Shown: positions 25,262 to 33,769 of the stretch, one piece after another
Layout of the letters: every line of letters starts with the position of its first letter
Numbering within the stretch: position 1 is the first letter of the stretch
DNA from: Candidatus Saccharibacteria bacterium
Lineage (GTDB): Bacteria > Patescibacteriota > Saccharimonadia > Saccharimonadales > Saccharimonadaceae
DNA length: 64,000 nt
Assembly: GCA_016432585.1 (NCBI GenBank)
Contig: CP066696.1
Location: forward strand, 762,113-826,112
Direction: 5' to 3'
Position numbers and translations under genes: made by a program
Notes under the pieces: generated by a model
What the model saw: only the letters and a program-made list of their open reading frames with translations
What the model was told of the DNA's origin: nothing
Databases searched by the model: none

Positions 25262-26857
25262 CTATCGGTTGTATGTGCGAAGGATATCGATAACATCCTT
25301 GGTATTACTGTTTCCGTTGATCTCAACCCACTCACGTGCGCCGCTACCGTGCCATTCAACGTTCTTACCGTCTTCAGCAGCACGATCAGCGAGCTCATGA
25401 AGTTTATCCATTGCATCTTCACTACCAAAGGCGTCTACGGCCCAGTCCCATGGATAATCAAACCCAGTTGATGGAGGAAGGTCTGCGCCCGGAACAACCG
25501 GAGGAGTTTCAGGAGTCTTAGGGGCAACGTCTGCATCTACAGCAGGTGGCGTCTCACCTTTAGAACCAGAATCTACATCGGGGGTGTTATTGTCACCGCC
25601 AAAGATATCGAAGGCACCAGCCCTCCAGGCAGCATATCCGGCAATACCGACAGCAGCCGCAGCCACAACGCCGATAGCGATCTTAGTAGAGGTCTTTGAA
25701 TCTTTGTACTTGTCTTTCATATCACCAGCACGGTCAAAGAGTTCCTGACGACCCTGTGGGGTAAATGTGTATTGGAAACGGTTCCAAACACGTTTGTACC
25801 ACTTCTCGCGAGTACGTTCGGTCTCTTCTTCTTCCTCATCCTCGTGAGTATCGTCGTCTTCTTCGTGGTCACCCTCGGCGTCATCATCTGGGTTCCGTGG
25901 GGTATCAATATCGTCTAGATCGTCAAGGTTATCGGCGCTCGACGTAGGAAGGTCTTCAAGATCGCTTAGGTCGTCTTCGCCAGTGCGCACTCGGGGAGCG
26001 TCATCAAGATCATCTAGATTATCAGCGCTGGCTACAGGTATGTCACCTAAGTCATCTAGGGCATCAGCAGGATTCAAGGCTTCGTCGATTTTTCGCATAA
26101 CCTCTTTTAACTCTTCAATGAGTCGGGCTGTTTCAGGCGCATCAGGATTATCGCGAATGAAATCGCGAATCTTCTTAATTTTCTCTCGATCTTCAGCGTT
26201 TTCAAGTTTATCCAAAGGATCAGCCTCTGGAGCCGGAGCTTCAGCTTCTTTGACTGTGCGGTTCATCAGCTCATCAGCTACTTCAGGATCAAATCCCTCC
26301 GTCTCTGAGTACCTCTCAAGAAGATCGTTCAATCGGTCTTCAAGTTCTTTAACTCGCTCTGGACCACGTTCGCTGTTCTCTGGAGTTACAAGCTCGTTGC
26401 GCTGCTCGGCGATCATAGCTGCAATGCGATCCATCTGTCGCAAAGCTGGGTCTGACGCAATTTTTGCTTCAAGTGCAGCAGCTGCGGCTTCTTTAGCTGC
26501 ACGCTCTTCTTCTTCCTTAGCTTTAATACGATCGTGTTCAGCGTAAGCCTCTTCAAGATCTTCGTTGTAACCACGGCTTGGCTCGTTGTTTAAATCGTCA
26601 AGTTGGTCGATAAATGCCGTACGGCGCTCACGAGCACCTTCAGCGCTCGATGGGTCGTGGTTAGGACGAGCGGCAAGATTCTCCATGTGACGTTCGTATT
26701 CGTCGGCTTCTTCGACACGTTTTCGAGCTTCCTCGCTAAAGTCGGTAGTTCCGGCTTCGCCGTATAGTGCGGCTTCAAATTTTTCGCGCTCTGCAGCGGC
26801 TTTGTTTGCCTCGAAGTTTTCTAGGCGTGAATTCGATCGTGGTGCTGTTTCTGACAT
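25262..26857 (-). CDS. Acidic single-pass membrane protein with coiled coils and DNLDDLDD repeats
   Basis: 531 aa. Residues 1-250 are Glu/Arg/Ala-rich and helical, suggesting a long coiled coil. Residues about 265-320 hold imperfect acidic repeats built on (A/S)xSADNLDDLDD. An Asp/Glu run follows, then a basic stretch, a membrane segment (AIGVVAAAAVGIAGYAAW, about 400), a Pro/Thr/Asp linker and a small C-terminal domain ending IDILRTYNR. The topology suggests a cytoplasmic coiled coil and an outside domain. I do not recognise a family. It has its own promoter. Confidence 0.75.
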   Translation of the reverse strand: MSETAPRSNSRLENFEANKAAAEREKFEAALYGEAGTTDFSEEARKRVEEADEYERHMENLAARPNHDPSSAEGARERRTAFIDQLDDLNNEPSRGYNEDLEEAYAEHDRIKAKEEEERAAKEAAAAALEAKIASDPALRQMDRIAAMIAEQRNELVTPENSERGPERVKELEDRLNDLLERYSETEGFDPEVADELMNRTVKEAEAPAPEADPLDKLENAEDREKIKKIRDFIRDNPDAPETARLIEELKEVMRKIDEALNPADALDDLGDIPVASADNLDDLDDAPRVRTGEDDLSDLEDLPTSSADNLDDLDDIDTPRNPDDDAEGDHEEDDDTHEDEEEEETERTREKWYKRVWNRFQYTFTPQGRQELFDRAGDMKDKYKDSKTSTKIAIGVVAAAAVGIAGYAAWRAGAFDIFGGDNNTPDVDSGSKGETPPAVDADVAPKTPETPPVVPGADLPPSTGFDYPWDWAVDAFGSEDAMDKLHELADRAAEDGKNVEWHGSGAREWVEINGNSNTKDVIDILRTYNR

Positions 26858-26923
26858 ATTGTTACCTTTCTTGAAGGAAATTATGTGGTGTGTTTTTTGT
26901 GTTTGTTTACCTTTATGCTCTTC

Positions 26924-26952
26924 ACTTTAGCATAGTTTTGATTTAAAGTCAA
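26924..26952 (-). promoter_or_regulatory. Promoter of the acidic membrane-protein gene
   Basis: Minus strand TTGACT (26947-26952), 17-nt spacer, TAAAGT (26924-26929). The leader is about 60 nt, with an AAAGG ribosome binding site near the ATG. Confidence 0.65.
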
Positions 26953-26973
26953 GTATAAGCACTGACACTATCA

Positions 26974-27007
26974 AAATAACCTCCCTTGTGTTGTAGGGAG
27001 GTTATTT
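26974..27007 (-). terminator. Intrinsic terminator after infB
   Basis: A 12-bp stem AAATAACCTCCC / GGGAGGTTATTT with a 10-nt loop, 20 nt downstream of the infB stop codon. Confidence 0.8.
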
Positions 27008-27026
27008 CTTGTTTTTCGTCGTTATT

Positions 27027-28799
27027 CTAGGACAATGTTCGCTTAACGAGCGCTCGCGTAAAGAATTCGAGCTTGTCGCCCTCTTCAAGGAGTAGTTTCT
27101 TATCGGTTTTTAGCGACATACCACACATTTCACCCTCGAAGACTTCTTTAGCTTCTTGTTGCTGACGCTGCACCTTTACAACTTCCACCTCGGCGATTTG
27201 CTCACCGCCGCGCATAACGCGCGCAAGGATATTAGGAGCGATCTTGCCGCTCGTCACCTCGCCACCGGCGATGATTTCATCTTTAAGGGTTCGGAATACA
27301 CCCTTGATGGTGAGTTTTCCAACTTCGGTCTCGACAACTTCTGGAGCAAGCATTGCCTCCATAGACTGACGAGCATCGTCGAGAAGTTCGTAGATGACCT
27401 TGAAGATACGCACCTGAACTTTATCGCGCATAGCGAGGCGCTTGACCGCGGGTGGAAGATCGACGTTAAATCCGTAGATAATTGTCTCGCCACCTTCGGC
27501 CATGCGGATATCGTTTTCAGAGATACTACCAACGCCACTTGCGATAACGCGAAGGTTCACCTGACCACCTGTCTCGACAAGCCGAAGGCTATCCATAACA
27601 GACGTAAGCGACCCTTGAACATCCGCTTTAACGATAACGTTCAACTCTTGGCTATCGTGCTGTTGATTCATCATTTTAAGAAGATCGGCGCCTGTAACAT
27701 TTGTGCTTGCGGCGTTCCTCTCGCGTTCGATACGCGCCTGTTCGGTTTTGTGGCGTGCTTCTTTTTCGTTCTTAACGATCGTAAAGACGTCACCGAACTG
27801 AGGAAGCTCCTTAAAGCCCGTTACCGTTACTGGCGTTGAAGGACCAGCGCTTTTGACCGCTTTGCCCGTAAAATCGAGGAGCGTTCGCACTTTACCGTAC
27901 GCAGTACCGGCAACCAAGAAATGGCCTGGTTTTAGTTCACCCTGCTCTACCAAAAGTCCAACAACAGATCCACGGCCCGTTTCCATATGGGACTCGATAA
28001 CGAGACCTTCGGCCGGAACGTCGATATCCGCCTTTAACTCTTCAAGATCGGCAACAAGAAGGACCATATCAAGTAGTTTGTCGAGGTTTTGGCCGGTTTT
28101 AGCGCTTACCTCTACCATAACCGTGTCACCGCCCCATTCCTCGGGGTTGAGACCATGTTCGGTGGCAAGTTGGGTCTTCACAAGCTGCGGATTAGCCGCC
28201 TCTTTGTCGATCTTATTGATAGCAACAACGATTTTTGCGTTTGCCGTTTGTGCAAAGCGGATCGCTTCAACCGTTTGCGGCTTCACACCATCGTCTGCGG
28301 CAACAACAATAATAACAACATCGGTCAGCGTTGCGCCATGCTGGCGAAGCGCTGCAAATGCTTCGTGACCTGGCGTATCAAGAAGTGTGATTGAACGGCC
28401 CTTGCGTTCGGTTTGGTACGCGCTAATATGCTGCGTAATTCCACCCGCTTCACCCTCGGCTGCCTTCGTTTTAAGAATAGCGTCGAGAAGACTCGTTTTA
28501 CCGTGGTCGACATGCCCCATAACGGCAACAATAGGCGGTCGGTCAACCGCTTTGTCGGTAAGTGTATGAACTTTACGTTCCATGGTAGTGCTGGCTGCCT
28601 TTTTTTGCAACTCAACATCTAGCCCTAATTCCTCAACAATAATTGTTGCGGTTTCAAAATCAATTCGCTGATTGATCGTTGCAACGATACCGTTTTTAAA
28701 CAACTCACCAATCAGAGTTGTAACGGGCAAATTGAGCGTTTCAGCCAATTCACCTACAGTAATTGAGTCAGCGACAACAAGTACTTTTTCTTGGCTCAT
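27027..28799 (-). CDS. infB: Translation initiation factor IF-2
   Basis: 590 aa GTPase bringing fMet-tRNA to the 30S subunit. A short IF2-N domain ([26 protein letters not shown]) replaces the long N-terminal extension of other bacteria. GTPase motifs are [14 protein letters not shown] (G1), GGITQHI (G2), DTPGHEAF (G3), NKID (G4) and SAKTG (G5). Beta-barrel domains and the C2 fMet-binding domain complete it. It follows rpsA by 59 nt, with a GGGAG ribosome binding site and a CCGCTA/TAGCGG hairpin in the gap. Confidence 0.96.
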   Translation of the reverse strand: MSQEKVLVVADSITVGELAETLNLPVTTLIGELFKNGIVATINQRIDFETATIIVEELGLDVELQKKAASTTMERKVHTLTDKAVDRPPIVAVMGHVDHGKTSLLDAILKTKAAEGEAGGITQHISAYQTERKGRSITLLDTPGHEAFAALRQHGATLTDVVIIVVAADDGVKPQTVEAIRFAQTANAKIVVAINKIDKEAANPQLVKTQLATEHGLNPEEWGGDTVMVEVSAKTGQNLDKLLDMVLLVADLEELKADIDVPAEGLVIESHMETGRGSVVGLLVEQGELKPGHFLVAGTAYGKVRTLLDFTGKAVKSAGPSTPVTVTGFKELPQFGDVFTIVKNEKEARHKTEQARIERERNAASTNVTGADLLKMMNQQHDSQELNVIVKADVQGSLTSVMDSLRLVETGGQVNLRVIASGVGSISENDIRMAEGGETIIYGFNVDLPPAVKRLAMRDKVQVRIFKVIYELLDDARQSMEAMLAPEVVETEVGKLTIKGVFRTLKDEIIAGGEVTSGKIAPNILARVMRGGEQIAEVEVVKVQRQQQEAKEVFEGEMCGMSLKTDKKLLLEEGDKLEFFTRALVKRTLS

Positions 28800-28858
28800 T
28801 TAATTGCTCCCTTCTGCCCGCTACATTTTTAGCGGATTATCCTCTTTTTAACGGAGGT

Positions 28859-29935
28859 CTATTTCTTTTTGTCAGCAAGACTTAGTGAAATCTTGCGGTT
28901 GTCTTTGTCGATATCAAGTACAACAAAGTTCTTGCGTTCATTGAGAGTAAACACCTTCTCAGGGTCAACATCGTTGCCGTCGCCAAGTTCTGAAATGTGA
29001 ACAAGAGCTTCAACTGCTGGGCTGATCTGCACGAATGCACCAAATGGCGTAATACGAGTAACCGTACCTTCAACTTCTGCGCCAGATTTAAATTGTTCAA
29101 CTTCGTCCAACCATGGGTCTTGAGTAAGTTGCTTAATACTGAGGCTAAGGCGGTCTTTATCGATAGAGATGATCTTTGCTTCGATAGTTTGACCAACTTT
29201 TACGTAGTCGCTTGGGTTGTTAACGCGCTCCCAGCTGATTTCTGAGATGTGAACCAAACCTTCGATGCCTTCGACGTTAACGAACACACCAAAGTCGACA
29301 ACACCGGTCACAACACCAGTAACTTTGTCTCCAACCTTGAGTTTTTCGAATCGCTCGGCAAGACCATCTTTGATTGCTTCTTTTTCTGAGAAAATAAGCT
29401 TGTTGGCTTTGCGGTCGCTATCGAGGATACGAACCTTGAGCGTTTGGCCGACAAGGGCGTTAAGACGCTGAAGAATTTCGTCTTTGTCGCTTGAGCCTAC
29501 ACGTGGGTAGTGCTCGGCAGAAAGCTGAGAAACCGGAAGGAATCCACGGACGCCTTCGTATTCAACAAGCAGACCACCACGGTTCGCGTCGTAAGGAGAA
29601 ACCTCGATAATATCGCCGGTTTCGAGCTTTGCAGCCACTTCTTCCCAGCCACGATCCTTTGCAGCTTTGCGAAGTGAAAGTAGTGAGTAGCCATTGTCGA
29701 GTTCTGCGTCGACAACGCTTGCAGTTACTTCGTCGCCCTCTTTAAGAGCGCGAGAAAAGCCTACTTCGCGGCGAGGAACGTATCCAACACCCTGCGCACC
29801 AAGATCGACAAGTACTTCGTGCTTACGAAGTGACAAGATCTTTCCAGTAATTACTTCACCTGCTGTTAATTGCTTGACGCTATCCTCGTGGGCAGCGAGC
29901 AAATCATCCATTGTTATTGTGGCTTTTGTTGCCAT
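28859..29935 (-). CDS. rpsA: 30S ribosomal protein S1
   Basis: 358 aa with four S1 repeats. Each begins G(E/D)xxxGxxxxxxxxGxxVxxxGxxGxxP: at about residues 22-90, 105-175, 195-265 and 280-350. The third and fourth repeats (GVFVNVEGIEGLVHISEIS and GAFVQISPAVEALVHISEL) are the best conserved. S1 helps unfold and load mRNAs. The AAGGAG site is 14 nt from the ATG, with an AGTCTTATTAAGACT inverted repeat in between. Confidence 0.93.
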   Translation of the reverse strand: MATKATITMDDLLAAHEDSVKQLTAGEVITGKILSLRKHEVLVDLGAQGVGYVPRREVGFSRALKEGDEVTASVVDAELDNGYSLLSLRKAAKDRGWEEVAAKLETGDIIEVSPYDANRGGLLVEYEGVRGFLPVSQLSAEHYPRVGSSDKDEILQRLNALVGQTLKVRILDSDRKANKLIFSEKEAIKDGLAERFEKLKVGDKVTGVVTGVVDFGVFVNVEGIEGLVHISEISWERVNNPSDYVKVGQTIEAKIISIDKDRLSLSIKQLTQDPWLDEVEQFKSGAEVEGTVTRITPFGAFVQISPAVEALVHISELGDGNDVDPEKVFTLNERKNFVVLDIDKDNRKISLSLADKKK

Positions 29936-29936
29936 A

Positions 29937-29951
29937 AGTCTTATTAAGACT
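29937..29951 (-). promoter_or_regulatory. Inverted repeat between the rpsA ribosome binding site and ATG
   Basis: AGTCTTA-ATAAGACT on the minus strand, lying in the 14-nt gap between AAGGAG and the rpsA start. Folding would bring the ribosome binding site to normal distance, and may be a control point. Confidence 0.4.
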
Positions 29952-30009
29952 CCTTCCTTAATTGATATTTTCTGAAGCGCGTTAAATATAGCACTCCTAG
30001 ATTACCTCT

Positions 30010-30038
30010 ATTGTACCTCAGATAGAAGAGTAAGTCAA
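30010..30038 (-). promoter_or_regulatory. Promoter of rpsA-infB
   Basis: Minus strand TTGACT (30033-30038), 17-nt spacer, TACAAT (30010-30015). The -35 overlaps the end of the LPQTG gene. Confidence 0.75.
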
Positions 30039-30394
30039 AGAGAGAGGCCGGCGCGGCGAGAGCGGAGATATGATGTTGCCGTAAAGCCAAGAAGCGCAAT
30101 GGCAATAAGTGACACGAGCGACTCGGCTGGGCCCGTTTGAGGCAACTCTACTTCCTTTTCGGTTTGCGGTGTCTGCTGGACAGGCTCCTCTTTTTGAGGT
30201 TTTTCGGCTTCTTTTTCTGTTTCTTCCGTAGGTGTCGTTGCAGGCGGCTCTTCAACCACTTCTTGAGGCGCTTCACCCGATGGCTGCGACGTCTGTTGAC
30301 GTACCATATACACGCCACCAACAAGAATTGCAGCCAAAATGACGCCAATTATCACAAAACTTAGTACTGAACCACCCTGATTCGTTCGTACCAT
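30035..30394 (-). CDS. Small LPxTG-type surface protein
   Basis: 119 aa. An N-terminal membrane or signal segment (SVLSFVIIGVILAAILVGGVY) is followed by a Pro/Glu/Thr/Lys linker of about 55 residues. A C-terminal sorting-like signal then has LPQTG, a hydrophobic helix and a basic tail (YLRSRRAG). The layout matches sortase substrates, although the N-terminal segment may remain as an anchor. No sortase gene is in the window. A GTG starts two codons earlier, but the AGAGAGG site fits the ATG at 30394. Confidence 0.75.
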   Translation of the reverse strand: MVRTNQGGSVLSFVIIGVILAAILVGGVYMVRQQTSQPSGEAPQEVVEEPPATTPTEETEKEAEKPQKEEPVQQTPQTEKEVELPQTGPAESLVSLIAIALLGFTATSYLRSRRAGLSL

Positions 30395-30461
30395 AATCAC
30401 CTCTCTTATTTTCTTCTACTATACTGTTTTTACACCGGGAACGCAACTTACAATTTTATGC

Positions 30462-30467
30462 TACACT
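30462..30467 (+). promoter_or_regulatory. Extended -10 of the ROK kinase gene, leaderless spacing
   Basis: TGC followed by TACACT, 6 nt before the ATG at 30474. Confidence 0.5.
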
Positions 30468-30473
30468 ACCTAC

Positions 30474-31289
30474 ATGTTAGTGACTGTCGACACCGGTGGC
30501 ACAAAGACGCTTATCGCTCAGTTTGGGCAAGACGGCGTTCTCGGCGAAACAATCAAGTTTCCCACCCCTAAAAACCAAGACGAGTACGTGGCCTTACTCA
30601 GAGAAACATTACAAAAAAACTACGGCGATAAAACGGTAGAAGCGGTTGTCGTGGCGCTTCCCGGCATTATTAAAAACGGCGTCGCCCTGTGGTGTAATAA
30701 TTTAAAATGGAAGAACTTTGATGCGCTCTCGGCGCTAACAGGCGTTTTGGGCGACGCACCGGTTCTTATCGAGAATGACGCCAACTTAGCGGGCCTCGCC
30801 GAAACACGCGCGCTCGACCCAATCCCCGTTTCGTCCCTTTATGTCACGGTGAGTACCGGTATTGGCACGGGCATCATCACAAACGGTCATATCGATCCGG
30901 GTCTGCGTTATAGCGAAGGTGGTCGCGCGCTCGTTGAATTTAAGGGCGAGGTTCGCGAGTGGGAAAGTTTCGCATCGGGGCGAGCAATCGTTGAAGTGTA
31001 CGGTAAATTTGCGCGTGATATCACCGATCAAGAGACATGGGACCAGATCGCAGACCGTATTAGTCGTGGTTTTTTAGCAGTTGTTCCTATTATTCAGCCC
31101 GACGTAATTATAATTGGCGGTAGTATCGGCACGTATTTTGAACGCTATGGATCAAAATTAGAAAAGATCCTTAACGACAAGCTGCCGCCTCACATCTCTT
31201 GCCCGCGATTTTTACAAGCCCAACACCCAGAGGAAGCTGTTGTTTATGGATGCTACTACTATGCGCTCGACTGCCTCGCTCATAGCTAA
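30474..31289 (+). CDS. ROK family sugar kinase
   Basis: 271 aa, glucokinase/NagK-like. The ATP site is VTVDTGGTKTLIAQFG, the catalytic Asp lies in IENDANLAGLAE, and the second phosphate loop is VSTGIGTGIITNG. A late glycine block (VIIIGGSIGTYF) fits the fold. The CxCGxxGCxE zinc motif of most ROK proteins is absent; WESFASGRAI occupies that region. The sugar is not predictable. The 3' end overlaps the ImmA/IrrE-like gene. Confidence 0.87.
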   Translation: MLVTVDTGGTKTLIAQFGQDGVLGETIKFPTPKNQDEYVALLRETLQKNYGDKTVEAVVVALPGIIKNGVALWCNNLKWKNFDALSALTGVLGDAPVLIENDANLAGLAETRALDPIPVSSLYVTVSTGIGTGIITNGHIDPGLRYSEGGRALVEFKGEVREWESFASGRAIVEVYGKFARDITDQETWDQIADRISRGFLAVVPIIQPDVIIIGGSIGTYFERYGSKLEKILNDKLPPHISCPRFLQAQHPEEAVVYGCYYYALDCLAHS

Positions 31290-31719
31290 ACTTACAGCAA
31301 ACTATCCCGATTTTACTTTTACGGCGAGTGATGAATTTCGCTGGAGCCCTAAAGAAAAAACGATCTTCTACGACCAGGCGTCCGGCGGCGAACTCTTTCT
31401 TCTTCACGAGCTTGCTCATGCTATCTTAGGCCATAGCGAATACTCTAGAGATATCGAGCTGATCGAGCTTGAACGCAGTGCCTGGGAATACACTAAGGAA
31501 AGTTTATGTAAACCATACGGTATACCCATAGACGACGAGCTGGTCGAGGACTCCCTTGACACTTACAGAGATTGGCTTCATTCAAGAAGCACCTGCCCCA
31601 CATGCAAATCTACAGGTATCGAAACAAGAAAATACGAGTACCGGTGCATAGCCTGCGGAACACTATGGAAAGTCAATGATGCGCGTGTTTGCGCCCTACG
31701 CCGAAGAGTCATCACCTAA
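31246..31719 (+). CDS. ImmA/IrrE-like metallopeptidase with C-terminal zinc ribbon
   Basis: 157 aa. The zinc motif HELAHAILGH is at about residue 59. A zinc-ribbon follows (CPTC at about 122, CIAC at about 140). ImmA/IrrE enzymes cleave repressors in mobile elements and stress responses; the target here is unknown. The gene overlaps the end of the ROK kinase gene by 44 nt in another frame. The AGAGGAAG site 9 nt before the ATG at 31246 supports this start. Confidence 0.78.
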   Translation: MDATTMRSTASLIAKLTANYPDFTFTASDEFRWSPKEKTIFYDQASGGELFLLHELAHAILGHSEYSRDIELIELERSAWEYTKESLCKPYGIPIDDELVEDSLDTYRDWLHSRSTCPTCKSTGIETRKYEYRCIACGTLWKVNDARVCALRRRVIT

Positions 31720-31720
31720 A

Positions 31721-31751
31721 CAAAAAACTCCTCGTAAAGAGGAGTTTTTTG
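31721..31751. terminator. Bidirectional intrinsic terminator
   Basis: A 13-bp stem CAAAAAACTCCTC / GAGGAGTTTTTTG with a 5-nt loop, between two convergent genes. Confidence 0.88.
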
Positions 31752-31766
31752 TTTCACTTTGCGCTA

Positions 31767-31973
31767 CTATTCTTCAGTAACGACAGTGACTTTTTTGCGT
31801 CGTGAAATACGACCACCCTTAGCACCAGCAATACGTGCTAGTTCAGGGTTAGCGGCAAAACCACCAGTGCGACCGTTGCGGCCACCTTTTGCGCCAATTT
31901 TAGCGTAAAAGTTTGGGTCTTTTGCTAGGTTTTTCGCAGCAGCCTTTTGGCCACCAATTTTGTTTCCTGCCAT
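31767..31973 (-). CDS. KGG-domain small basic protein
   Basis: 68 aa, rich in Lys, Gly and Arg. The KGG pattern is repeated: KIGAKGGRNGRTGGF and IAGAKGGRISRRKK. Related stress-induced KGG proteins are abundant in some bacteria, but their function is not clear; the charge suggests nucleic-acid contact. The promoter is close to consensus, so expression is likely strong. The leader is about 65 nt, with an AGAGGAG site 11 nt from the ATG. Confidence 0.75.
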   Translation of the reverse strand: MAGNKIGGQKAAAKNLAKDPNFYAKIGAKGGRNGRTGGFAANPELARIAGAKGGRISRRKKVTVVTEE

Positions 31974-32046
31974 GATAGCATTTCTCCTCTTAAATGCAGA
32001 GTCTCCACCCTGCTAATTACCTCACACGTGATATGTGTATGAATCT

Positions 32047-32075
32047 AATATAGCATAGCTTATGCTTTTTGTCAA
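32047..32075 (-). promoter_or_regulatory. Consensus promoter of the KGG gene
   Basis: Minus strand TTGACA (32070-32075), 17-nt spacer, TATATT (32047-32052). It is among the strongest promoters in the window. The remainder of the 260-nt gap (31974-32234) holds only this promoter, the leader and the terminator below. Confidence 0.8.
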
Positions 32076-32180
32076 TATTTACATGAGCGTTATTTTATTA
32101 TACTTGTACAATTGTAAATATATCGGCCATGCTATATGATAAATAGGCACCTGTTTGAATCCCAAAACTAGATTCAAAAT

Positions 32181-32212
32181 AAACGACCTTATCTGCGAGA
32201 TAGGTCGTTTTT
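32181..32212 (-). terminator. Intrinsic terminator of the exported-protein operon
   Basis: Stem AAACGACCTTATCT / AGATAGGTCGTTT with one bulge and a 3-nt loop, followed by T-rich DNA in both directions. It lies 23 nt after the stop codon at 32235. Confidence 0.75.
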
Positions 32213-32234
32213 GCATTATTACAGGGAGGAGAAG

Positions 32235-32999
32235 CTACTTTAGAGTATCGTAGCTCGCCTGCAAATCACTAAGAATAACCTTGAGCCTCGCCTGACTATC
32301 AGATGCAAGGACTGTCAGCATCTCGTGGGCTCTTGTAATTTCGGCGTACGCCTTTAGGTAATTAGCCTTGTTCTTTGCTTTGTGAGCGATCACGAGGCTT
32401 TTCCATGTAGACTCCATCTTCTTGGCGTATTTTATAGCATACTCTTTAGTGGCAACAAAGTTATCGGAAACCTGCAGACTGTTGATGTCGTTTATAGCTT
32501 TAGACCAGCTAGCTACCTGGGCGTCCCATGTTTTTTCGGTTTGTTTCGTATTTGTAGCCGTGGAACTTATAATATCTGCGAGCCTTCGCTCAGCCTCAAG
32601 GTATGCAAGAGTACTGTCAAGCTTACTACTGTAGCCTACCACTGGACGCATCATTTCCTCGCACGCCTTTATTTTCGCCCCGAGCCCTCCAACATTCTGC
32701 TGCCACGCTACGGCCCCAGAAATGTCACAGGCAGATTGATTTTCTTTAATAGTCATCACAACGGCCTTCAACTCGGCCACTTTCTTTGAACGTTCGTCGC
32801 TAGTAGTGGTCGGCAACTGCAGAGCGGCATCGATATCATGATCGAGATCCTGTTTCCAAGCCGCGTAAGAAGTCTCGTAGTTATTCCATACCTGAGCGCT
32901 CCAATAAGTATAGCCGCCCACAGCAATCAGTAGCCCAACAATAGCCGCTACAATGATCCGCGGCTTGGTCAGTATAATGGGGACCTTTTTCATCTTCAT
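32235..32999 (-). CDS. Membrane-anchored helical protein, unknown function
   Basis: 254 aa. A basic N-terminus and one membrane segment (IIVAAIVGLLIAVGGYTYW) are followed by an outside domain that is almost all helical, with two cysteines (SACDIS and KACEEM) that could form a disulfide. No family is recognised. Its ATG overlaps the stop codon of the DUF3152 gene (ATGA), which fixes the start and couples the two. It may be a partner of the protease. Confidence 0.75.
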   Translation of the reverse strand: MKMKKVPIILTKPRIIVAAIVGLLIAVGGYTYWSAQVWNNYETSYAAWKQDLDHDIDAALQLPTTTSDERSKKVAELKAVVMTIKENQSACDISGAVAWQQNVGGLGAKIKACEEMMRPVVGYSSKLDSTLAYLEAERRLADIISSTATNTKQTEKTWDAQVASWSKAINDINSLQVSDNFVATKEYAIKYAKKMESTWKSLVIAHKAKNKANYLKAYAEITRAHEMLTVLASDSQARLKVILSDLQASYDTLK

Positions 33000-33727
33000 G
33001 ATTTGGTAATTCCTAGCTGTGATGACCACAACTCGCTAGCAAGTGGCCACGGATTAAATTTGCAGCCCTGCAGGTCAATTGACTGCTGTTGCATGACCGG
33101 TGCTGACTTTCCGGCGCCACTGCACGACTCGTGGTCATGACCTAGCCAGTGGCCCGCCTCGTGGTTAATAACCATGTGTCGATAATCGCGCAATGATCCA
33201 CCAGCATTATTCCAGGGAGTTGTTGCTCCCACCCAACGATCTTGGTTGATAATAATATTCCGCCCTACGCGACAGCTATATTCTGCGCTACACCCCGAAG
33301 AGAATGATGGCACTAAACTAGCCTCGCTGAGGATTAGCGTAAACGAGCCACCAGATGACACCTCGCGAAACGTCACCCCCAGGCGCGACCATCCACGCGC
33401 ATCATTGAGCGTTGCATTAGCCAGCGTACGAAATTCAGTCATATCGGCAGCGATAACACCTTTGCCCGATACGCTGTACGTAACTTCTTGCGTTTTGGCA
33501 TTACGGGCGGCTGCTTCCGCCGCGTTTTGTTTCTTTAGCCATTCGGGCTCACTTAGACTCGGCGCTTTAAGTGTCGACGCGACCTGCTGTAGTTCCTGAA
33601 GACTCTCTAGCTGAGTTGCAATGGGTGTCGTAGTTGCCTCAGCAAGTACCGCAGGCGCGCCATTTGAGGCCACAAAGAGACCCACTCCAGCCGCAGCACC
33701 ATATCCCACCAAGCAAACAACACACAT
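32996..33727 (-). CDS. DUF3152-type secreted zinc metalloprotease
   Basis: 243 aa. A signal segment (VCLVGYGAAAGVGLFVASNG) precedes a linker and the peptidase domain. The metzincin-like motif HEAGHWLGHDHESC is at about residue 190, followed by APVMQQQS and GCKFNPWPL. These are the hallmarks of DUF3152, a family found mainly in actinobacteria. Four domain cysteines may form disulfides. The family link to actinobacteria is of interest because those are the usual hosts of Saccharibacteria. It is coupled to the helical anchor protein. Confidence 0.85.
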   Translation of the reverse strand: MCVVCLVGYGAAAGVGLFVASNGAPAVLAEATTTPIATQLESLQELQQVASTLKAPSLSEPEWLKKQNAAEAAARNAKTQEVTYSVSGKGVIAADMTEFRTLANATLNDARGWSRLGVTFREVSSGGSFTLILSEASLVPSFSSGCSAEYSCRVGRNIIINQDRWVGATTPWNNAGGSLRDYRHMVINHEAGHWLGHDHESCSGAGKSAPVMQQQSIDLQGCKFNPWPLASELWSSQLGITKS

Positions 33728-33769
33728 AGTATTCTTATTGTACCTTATGTCGCCGCGAGGATATAGTCT

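Noticed and set aside
25983-26546. A Ser/Arg-rich 187-aa frame antisense to the acidic membrane protein
   Set aside because: The Ser/Arg repeats mirror the acidic codon runs of the true gene on the other strand.
27156-27839. A 227-aa open frame antisense to infB
   Set aside because: Shadow frame of a highly conserved gene; composition is unlike real proteins.
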